Of a stretch of DNA of 7,108 bases, positions 1 to 5,514 are shown one piece after another (the stretch's first letter is position 1; every line of letters begins with the position of its first letter). Below the pieces are notes generated by a model. The model made no database searches and was not told where the DNA came from. It saw nothing but the letters and a program-made list of their open reading frames with translations. The position numbers were made by a program, and so were the translations under genes. Origin of the DNA: Thermoleophilia bacterium (lineage in GTDB: Bacteria > Actinomycetota > Thermoleophilia > Gaiellales > SKUG01); assembly GCA_025964465.1 (NCBI GenBank), contig JAOPYS010000067.1, positions 1 to 7,108 of the forward strand, in the 5' to 3' direction.

Positions 1-1574
1 GCCGCGCCGAGCTGCCGCCCAGGACCGCGTCGGTGGTGTGGCACGACGACCACGCGTGGAGCGACGACGCGTGGATGGCCGAGCGCTCCGGGCGCAACGG
101 GCTCGACGCGCCGATGAGCGTGTACGAGCTGCACCCCGGCTCGTGGATGCGCGGCGACGACGACCGCATGCTGACGTGGACCGAGCTCGCCCCGCGCGTG
201 GTCGAGCACATGCGCAGCACCGGGTTCACGCATGTGGAGCTGATGCCGATCATGGAGCACCCGTTCTACGGGTCGTGGGGCTACCAGACCACCGGCTACT
301 TCGCGCCCACCAGCCGCTACGGCACGCCGGCCGAGTTCAAGGTGTTCGTCGAGCAGCTGCACGACGCGGGCATCGGCGTGATCCTCGACTGGGTGCCGTC
401 GCACTTCCCCACCGACGAGCACGGCCTGCAGTACTTCGACGGCACGCACCTGTTCGAGCACGCCGACCCGCGGCAGGGCTTCCATCCGGACTGGAAGAGC
501 TCGATCTTCAACTACTCGCGCAACGAGGTGCGCAGCTTCCTGCTCTCTAGCGCGCGCTACTGGCTCGACGAGTTCCACGTGGACGGGCTGCGCGTGGACG
601 CCGTCGCGTCGATGCTCTACCTCGACTACTCGCGCGAGGACGGCGAGTGGATCCCCAACGAGCACGGCGGGCGCGAGAACCTCGAGGCGATCGCATTCCT
701 GCGGGCGCTCAACCACGACTGCTACGGCGCGCAGCCCGACATCGCGATGATCGCGGAGGAGAGCACGGCGTGGGGCGGTGTCAGTCGGCCCACGTACACG
801 GGCGGGCTCGGCTTCGGGATGAAGTGGGACATGGGGTGGATGCACGACACGCTGTCGTACTTCGCGAAGGAGCCCATCCACCGGCGCCACCACCAGGGCG
901 AGCTGACCTTCCGGCAGATCTATGCCTACACCGAGAACTTCATGCTGCCGCTGTCACACGACGAGGTCGTGCACGGCAAGGGCTCGATCCTCACCAAGAT
1001 GCCCGGTGACACGTGGCAGCAGTTCGCCAACCTGCGCCTGCTGTATGCGTACATGTGGACGATGCCCGGCAAGAAGCTGCTGTTCCAGGGCTGCGAGTTC
1101 GGCCAGGGCCGCGAGTGGAACCACGACATGAGCCTGGACTGGCACCAGGCCGACGAGGCGCCGCACGCCGGCGTGCTCCGGCTCGTGTCCGACCTCAACC
1201 GGATCTACCGCGAGGTGCCGGCCCTGCACGAGCTCGACGTGGACCCCGCCGGCTTCTCCTGGGTCGATGCGAGCGATTCGGAGCAGAGCGTGTTCAGCTA
1301 CCTGCGCCACGGCAAGGCAGAGGGTGAGCCGCCCGTGCTCATCGTGCTCAACGCGACGCCGGTGGTGCGCGAGAACTACCGGCTCGGCGTGCCCGTGGCC
1401 GGGCACTGGGACGAGCTGCTCAACTCCGACGCGACCGAGTACTGGGGCGGCGGCCAGGGCAACTTCGGCGGCGTCGACACGACGCCCGTGCCGATCCACG
1501 GCCACCCGTGGTCGCTCAACCTGACCCTGCCCCCGCTCGGCTGCCTCGTGCTGCGCCCGGGGAGCGGCGAGTGA
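1..1574 (+). CDS. glgB: 1,4-alpha-glucan (glycogen) branching enzyme, 5'-truncated by window edge
   Basis: Cytoplasmic GH13 enzyme (EC 2.4.1.18) that cuts an alpha-1,4-glucan chain and re-attaches the piece through an alpha-1,6 bond, making glycogen branches. The frame is open from base 3 to the TGA at 1572-1574, giving 523 visible residues. A GTG at 33 is internal, not the start, because recognisable GlgB sequence (AELPPRTASVVW) lies before it. Visible landmarks are MSVYELHPGSW, GYQTTGYFAPTSRYG, region I DWVPSHFP (Asp codon 387), region II DGLRVDAVAS (nucleophile Asp 597), region III AEEST (acid/base Glu 756) and region IV LPLSHDEVVHGKGS (Asp 960). The nucleophile-Glu-Asp spacings are 53 and 68 residues, the same as Asp405/Glu458/Asp526 of E. 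coli GlgB as I recall them. This implies that about 206 N-terminal residues (the CBM48 modules) lie outside the window. The C-terminal all-beta domain is complete, ending near LPPLGCLVLRP. The stop overlaps the treZ start. Identification is near certain. Confidence 0.97.
   Translation, partial: RAELPPRTASVVWHDDHAWSDDAWMAERSGRNGLDAPMSVYELHPGSWMRGDDDRMLTWTELAPRVVEHMRSTGFTHVELMPIMEHPFYGSWGYQTTGYFAPTSRYGTPAEFKVFVEQLHDAGIGVILDWVPSHFPTDEHGLQYFDGTHLFEHADPRQGFHPDWKSSIFNYSRNEVRSFLLSSARYWLDEFHVDGLRVDAVASMLYLDYSREDGEWIPNEHGGRENLEAIAFLRALNHDCYGAQPDIAMIAEESTAWGGVSRPTYTGGLGFGMKWDMGWMHDTLSYFAKEPIHRRHHQGELTFRQIYAYTENFMLPLSHDEVVHGKGSILTKMPGDTWQQFANLRLLYAYMWTMPGKKLLFQGCEFGQGREWNHDMSLDWHQADEAPHAGVLRLVSDLNRIYREVPALHELDVDPAGFSWVDASDSEQSVFSYLRHGKAEGEPPVLIVLNATPVVRENYRLGVPVAGHWDELLNSDATEYWGGGQGNFGGVDTTPVPIHGHPWSLNLTLPPLGCLVLRPGSGE
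1559..1564 (+). promoter_or_regulatory. Ribosome binding site for treZ, inside glgB
   Basis: GGGGAG sits 6 bases before the GTG at 1571, within the last codons of glgB. It supports GTG 1571 as the treZ start over in-frame codons further upstream (the frame stays open back to about 1508), which would force a long overlap with glgB. Inferred from position and purine content only. Confidence 0.55.
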
Positions 1575-3373
1575 CGGCGTCCACGGTGCGATCCCCTGCG
1601 ACCCTGACGGGCGAGCGGCTCGGCGCGACGCCGCACGCCGACGGCTCCACGAGCTTCGTGCTGTGGTCGCCGGGCGCCGAGCGCGTGCGCCTCGTGGTCG
1701 GTGACCGCGTCGTCGACCTCGACGATGCCGACGAGCACGGCTATCGGCGTGCTCGCGTCGACGGTGTCGAGGCCGGAGCCCGCTACGCGTACCTGCTCGA
1801 CGACGACGAGCTGGAGCTGCCGGACCCGGCGTCCGCGTCCCAGCCCGATGGCGTGCACGGTCGCAGCGAGGTCGTCGACCACGCAGCGCACGAGTGGCAC
1901 GACTCGACCTGGCGCGGCATCCCGCTGCGCGACTACGTCATCTACGAGCTGCACGTCGGCAGCTTCACGCCGGAGGGCACGTTCGACGCGGCCGCCGCGC
2001 GACTGCCGCAGCTGGCGGCCGACGGCATCACCGCGATCGAGCTGCTGCCCGTTGCGGAGTTCCCGGGTGCGCGCAACTGGGGCTACGACGGCGTCGACCT
2101 GTTCGCCGCGCACTCCGCGTACGGCGGGCCGGAGGGCCTGCGACGATTCGTCGACGCGGCGCACGCGGCCGGTGTGGCGGTCGTGCTCGACGTGGTCTAC
2201 AACCACTTCGGTCCCGAGGGCGGCTACGTCGGCAGGTTCGGGCCGTACTTCACCGACCGCCACATGACCCCGTGGGGACAGGCCGTCAACGTCGACGATG
2301 CGGGCAGCGACGAGGTACGCCGGTTCTTCATCGAGAACGCCCTCGGGTGGCTGCGCGACTTCCACGTCGACGGGCTCCGGCTCGACGCGATCCACGGCAT
2401 CGTCGACACGTCGGCCACGCCGTTCCTGGCGGAGCTCGCCGACGCGGTCGCCGAGCTGCGCGACGACCTCAATCGCCGCGCCTACGTCATCGCCGAATCC
2501 GACCTCAACGACGTCCGCGTGATCACGCCGCGCGAGCAGCCCGGCGGCATCGGGATGGATTCGCAGTGGAGCGACGACCTGCACCACGCGCTGCACGTCG
2601 CGGTGACGGGCGAGCGCGACGGCTACTACGCGGACTTCGCGGACGAGCCGCTGCGCAACCTCGCGCACGCGTACTCGCGCGGGTTCGTCTACGAGGGCCA
2701 GCACTCGCGGCACCGCGGGCGGCGCCACGGCTCCGCCGCCGCGGGACTGCCGGGCGATCGCTTCGTCGTGTACGCCCAGAACCACGACCAGGTCGGCAAC
2801 CGCATGCTCGGCGACCGCCTCGCCGCACGCGTGGACGTGCCCGGGCAGCGGCTCCTCGCGGCGGCCGTGCTGCTGTCGCCCTTCGTCCCCATGCTGTTCA
2901 TGGGCGAGGAGTACGGCGAGACAGCGCCCTTCCCCTACTTCGTCAGCCACGGCGACGACGACCTCGTGGCGGCCGTGCGCGCGGGACGCGCCCGCGAGTT
3001 CGCGGCGTTCCACGACGGCGACGCGCCCGACCCGCAGGGCGAAGCGACCTTCCGTTCGGCGCAGCTCGACTGGGACTCGCGCGAGCGTGGCGCCTTCGGC
3101 GAGCAGCTCGACTGGACGCGCGAGCTGCTGCGCCTGCGCCGCGACCTGCCGTCGATCCGCCGCCTGCGTCCCGCCGAGGCCGACGTGCGGCTCGACGAGG
3201 CACGCGGCACGATCTGCATCGAGCGGGCCCACGCCGGCGAGCGCACGCTCGTCGTGCTCGGGTTCGGCGAGATGTGGCGCGCGAACCTGCCCGGCGAGGG
3301 CTGGACGTGCCTGCTCGATTCCGGGGATGCCCCCCGCGGCGCCGCCCTGTTCCGCTGCGAGACCGAGGACTGA
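1571..3373 (+). CDS. treZ: Malto-oligosyltrehalose trehalohydrolase (TreZ)
   Basis: Cytoplasmic GH13 hydrolase (EC 3.2.1.141) that cleaves the alpha-1,4 bond next to the terminal trehalosyl unit made by TreY, releasing free trehalose; the last step of the TreY-TreZ route. It has 600 residues, in the usual range for the family. An N-terminal beta-sandwich (about 13-95, with FVLWSPGAERVRLVV) is followed by the catalytic barrel from about 120 (YELHVGSF at 125) and a small C-terminal beta domain (about 520-600). Region I is DVVYNHFGPEGGY (Asp207), region II DGLRLDAIHGI (nucleophile Asp272), region III VIAESDLND (acid/base Glu309) and region IV YAQNHDQVGNR (Asp406). AESDLND, NHDQVGNR and SPFVPMLFMGEEYGE are TreZ signatures that separate it from GlgB, its closest look-alike. 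The start is GTG, sharing GTGA with the glgB stop and preceded by a purine-rich site. The stop is one base before glgX. All catalytic residues are present and nothing is broken. Confidence 0.96.
   Translation: MTASTVRSPATLTGERLGATPHADGSTSFVLWSPGAERVRLVVGDRVVDLDDADEHGYRRARVDGVEAGARYAYLLDDDELELPDPASASQPDGVHGRSEVVDHAAHEWHDSTWRGIPLRDYVIYELHVGSFTPEGTFDAAAARLPQLAADGITAIELLPVAEFPGARNWGYDGVDLFAAHSAYGGPEGLRRFVDAAHAAGVAVVLDVVYNHFGPEGGYVGRFGPYFTDRHMTPWGQAVNVDDAGSDEVRRFFIENALGWLRDFHVDGLRLDAIHGIVDTSATPFLAELADAVAELRDDLNRRAYVIAESDLNDVRVITPREQPGGIGMDSQWSDDLHHALHVAVTGERDGYYADFADEPLRNLAHAYSRGFVYEGQHSRHRGRRHGSAAAGLPGDRFVVYAQNHDQVGNRMLGDRLAARVDVPGQRLLAAAVLLSPFVPMLFMGEEYGETAPFPYFVSHGDDDLVAAVRAGRAREFAAFHDGDAPDPQGEATFRSAQLDWDSRERGAFGEQLDWTRELLRLRRDLPSIRRLRPAEADVRLDEARGTICIERAHAGERTLVVLGFGEMWRANLPGEGWTCLLDSGDAPRGAALFRCETED
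3365..3369 (+). promoter_or_regulatory. Ribosome binding site for glgX, inside treZ
   Basis: GAGGA lies 5 bases before ATG 3375, in the last codons of treZ. A second in-frame ATG at 3384 would be 14 bases away, so this site favours ATG 3375. The treZ stop falls between the site and the start codon, as expected for translational coupling. Confidence 0.6.
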
Positions 3374-3374
3374 C

Positions 3375-5513
3375 ATGTCGACCATGCGCAGCTGGCCAGG
3401 CAAACCGTACCCGCAGGGTGCCACGTGGGACGGGGAGGGGACCAACTTCTCGATCTTCTCCGAGCACGCCGACGGGGTCGAGCTGTGCCTGTTCGACGAC
3501 CCGGACGACGGCGAACCCAGCCACGTGGTGACGCTCTCCGAGCGGACCAACCTCAACTGGCACTGCTACCTGCCGGACGTGCGCCCCGGGCAGCTCTACG
3601 GGTATCGCGTGCACGGCCCCTGGGACCCGAGCAACGGCCACCGCTTCAACCCCAACAAGCTCCTCATCGACCCGTACGCCAAGTCGGTCGCCGGCGAGAT
3701 CACGTGGGGCGACGAGGTGTTCGGCTACGCCGTGGGCGAGGGCGACCTCGTGATGGACACGCGCGACAGCGCCGGCTCCATGCCCAAGTGCGTCGTCGTG
3801 GACCCCGCGTTCGAGTGGGCGGGAGACCGCAAGCCCGACACGCCGTGGAACCGCACCGTCATCTACGAGGCGCACGTCAAGGGGATGACCAAGCTGCACC
3901 CCGGGGTGCCCGACGAGCTCAAGGGCACCTACCTCGGGATGGCCTACGAGCCGATCATCGACCACCTGCAGTCGCTGGGCGTGACGGCGATCGAGCTGCT
4001 GCCGGTGCACGAGTTCACCACCGACCGCTTCCTCGTGGAGAAGGGCCTCACCAACTACTGGGGCTACAACTCCATCGCCTTCCTGTCACCCGCCGCGCGC
4101 TACGCCACGCTGCGCTCGCGCCACGTGCTCAACGAGTTCAAGTCGATGGTCAAGGCCTACCACCGCGCGGGCATCGAGGTCATCCTCGACGTGGTCTACA
4201 ACCACACGGGCGAGGGGTCGCACCTGGGCCCGACCCTGTCGCTGCGCGGCGTCGACAACCGCAGCTACTACCGCCTCGTGCCGGGTGACGAGCGCCACTA
4301 CATGGACTACACCGGCACGGGCAACTCGCTCAACATGGTGCACTCGCGGACCATGCAGCTGATGATGGACTCGCTGCGCTACTGGGCGCTGGAGATGCAC
4401 GTCGACGGGTTCCGCTTCGACCTCGCGCCGGTGCTCGCGCGCGAGCTGCACGAGGTGAACCGCCTCGGCACCTTCTTCGACATCATCCAGCAGGACCCGG
4501 TGCTCTCGCAGGTGAAGCTGATCGCCGAGCCGTGGGACCTCGGCGAGGGCGGCTACATGGTCGGCGACTTCCCCGTCGGGTGGGCGGAGTGGAACGGCGA
4601 GTACCGCGACGCCGTGCGCAGCTTCTGGCGCGGCGACCCCGGGCAGCTGCCCGTGATGGCATCGCGCCTGTCGGGGTCGAGTGACATCTTCGCGGCGAGC
4701 GGCCGCAACACGTACGCCAGCATCAACTTCGTCACGGCGCACGACGGCTACACGCTCGCCGACCTGACCGCCTACGAGCACAAGCACAACGACGCCAACG
4801 GCGAGGGCAACAACGACGGCCACAACCACAACCTCTCGCGCAACTGGGGGACGGAGGGGCCGACGGAGCAGGTGGCCGTCAACCAGATGCGCCTGCAGAT
4901 GCGCAAGAACTTCATCGCCACGCTGATGTTCTCGCAGGGCGTGCGCATGCTGCTCGGCGGCGACGAGATGGGTCGCACGCAGGGTGGCAACAACAACGCG
5001 TACTGCCAGGACAACGAGATCAGCTGGGTGGACTGGAACCTCGACGAGGACGCGCAGGAGCTGCTCCAGTTCACGCGGCGGGCGACGGAGATCTTCGAGA
5101 GCCACGCGGTGCTGCGCCGGCGTGCGTTCTTCAACGGCAACCCCATCGCCGGCGTCGGGCTCAAGGACCTGACGTGGCTGCGCCCCGACGGTTCGGAGAT
5201 GGGCGACGGCGACTGGAACGACCAGTCGAACTTCTGCTTCGGCATGCTCATCGACGGCCAGGCCACCGACGAGGTCGATTCGCGCGGGCGCGCCGCGAAG
5301 GGCGACACGCTGCTGCTCGTGCTCAACGGCGGGGAGACCTCCAGGCAGTTCACGATGCCGGCGGTCGATCGCCGCGCCGGGCGGTGGGAGGTGCTGCTCG
5401 ACACCGCGCGCAAGCATCAGGAGGGCAACGTCCGCCAGCTGCCGGGGCTGGTCGTGCCGGCCCACTCGCTGAGCCTGTCGCGGTTCGTGGGCGAGCGTGA
5501 GGTGCGGGGCTGA
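3375..5513 (+). CDS. glgX: Glycogen debranching enzyme, isoamylase type (GlgX/TreX)
   Basis: Cytoplasmic GH13 enzyme that hydrolyses alpha-1,6 branch points of glycogen, giving linear malto-oligosaccharides. In trehalose operons the same family is called TreX and supplies the TreY substrate. It has 712 residues, close to actinobacterial GlgX/TreX as I recall it and longer than E. coli GlgX (about 657). The N-terminal CBM48-like module (about 6-110) starts with WPGKPYPQGATWDGEGTNFS, typical of the family, which supports ATG 3375. The catalytic barrel follows: VIYEAHVKGMT; region I DVVYNHTGEGSHLGP (Asp272); region II DGFRFDLAPVL (nucleophile Asp349); region III LIAEPWDLGEGGY (acid/base Glu385); region IV FVTAHDGYTL (Asp457). 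GGDEMGRTQGGNNNAYCQDN and ISWVDW are strong GlgX/isoamylase markers. The C-terminal beta domain occupies about 600-712. The gene begins one base after treZ and ends one base before treY. The sequence alone cannot tell whether its main job is glycogen breakdown or trehalose supply; the neighbours favour the latter or both. Confidence 0.95.
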   Translation: MSTMRSWPGKPYPQGATWDGEGTNFSIFSEHADGVELCLFDDPDDGEPSHVVTLSERTNLNWHCYLPDVRPGQLYGYRVHGPWDPSNGHRFNPNKLLIDPYAKSVAGEITWGDEVFGYAVGEGDLVMDTRDSAGSMPKCVVVDPAFEWAGDRKPDTPWNRTVIYEAHVKGMTKLHPGVPDELKGTYLGMAYEPIIDHLQSLGVTAIELLPVHEFTTDRFLVEKGLTNYWGYNSIAFLSPAARYATLRSRHVLNEFKSMVKAYHRAGIEVILDVVYNHTGEGSHLGPTLSLRGVDNRSYYRLVPGDERHYMDYTGTGNSLNMVHSRTMQLMMDSLRYWALEMHVDGFRFDLAPVLARELHEVNRLGTFFDIIQQDPVLSQVKLIAEPWDLGEGGYMVGDFPVGWAEWNGEYRDAVRSFWRGDPGQLPVMASRLSGSSDIFAASGRNTYASINFVTAHDGYTLADLTAYEHKHNDANGEGNNDGHNHNLSRNWGTEGPTEQVAVNQMRLQMRKNFIATLMFSQGVRMLLGGDEMGRTQGGNNNAYCQDNEISWVDWNLDEDAQELLQFTRRATEIFESHAVLRRRAFFNGNPIAGVGLKDLTWLRPDGSEMGDGDWNDQSNFCFGMLIDGQATDEVDSRGRAAKGDTLLLVLNGGETSRQFTMPAVDRRAGRWEVLLDTARKHQEGNVRQLPGLVVPAHSLSLSRFVGEREVRG
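5506..5509 (+). promoter_or_regulatory. Possible weak ribosome binding site for treY, inside glgX
   Basis: GGGG lies 5 bases before ATG 5515. A better-looking GAGG at 5499-5502 is 12 bases away, rather far. Neither is a strong Shine-Dalgarno match, so treY translation may rely on coupling to glgX termination at 5511-5513, one base upstream of the start codon. Confidence 0.35.
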
Positions 5514-5514
5514 C

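Noticed and set aside
33..35. GTG at 33 as the glgB start
   Set aside because: The frame is open to the window edge with GlgB-like residues upstream, and starting here would remove the CBM48 region. Spacing against E. coli GlgB indicates that about 206 residues lie further upstream.
3384..3386. ATG at 3384 as an alternative glgX start
   Set aside because: It lies 14 bases from the GAGGA site, whereas ATG 3375 is 5 bases away and one base after the treZ stop. Only three residues differ, so function is unaffected either way.
1894..3531. A 545-codon + strand frame overlapping treZ in another phase
   Set aside because: Arg/Ala/Gly-rich translation typical of the wrong phase of high-GC genes. 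It runs past the treZ stop into glgX, and no family features are seen.
1376..3556. A 726-codon open frame on the - strand across treZ
   Set aside because: It mirrors treZ in GC-rich DNA where the antisense frame rarely meets stop codons. The translation is low-complexity (Val, Arg, Ala, His, Glu rich) with no recognisable domain, and it spans the glgB/treZ/glgX boundaries.
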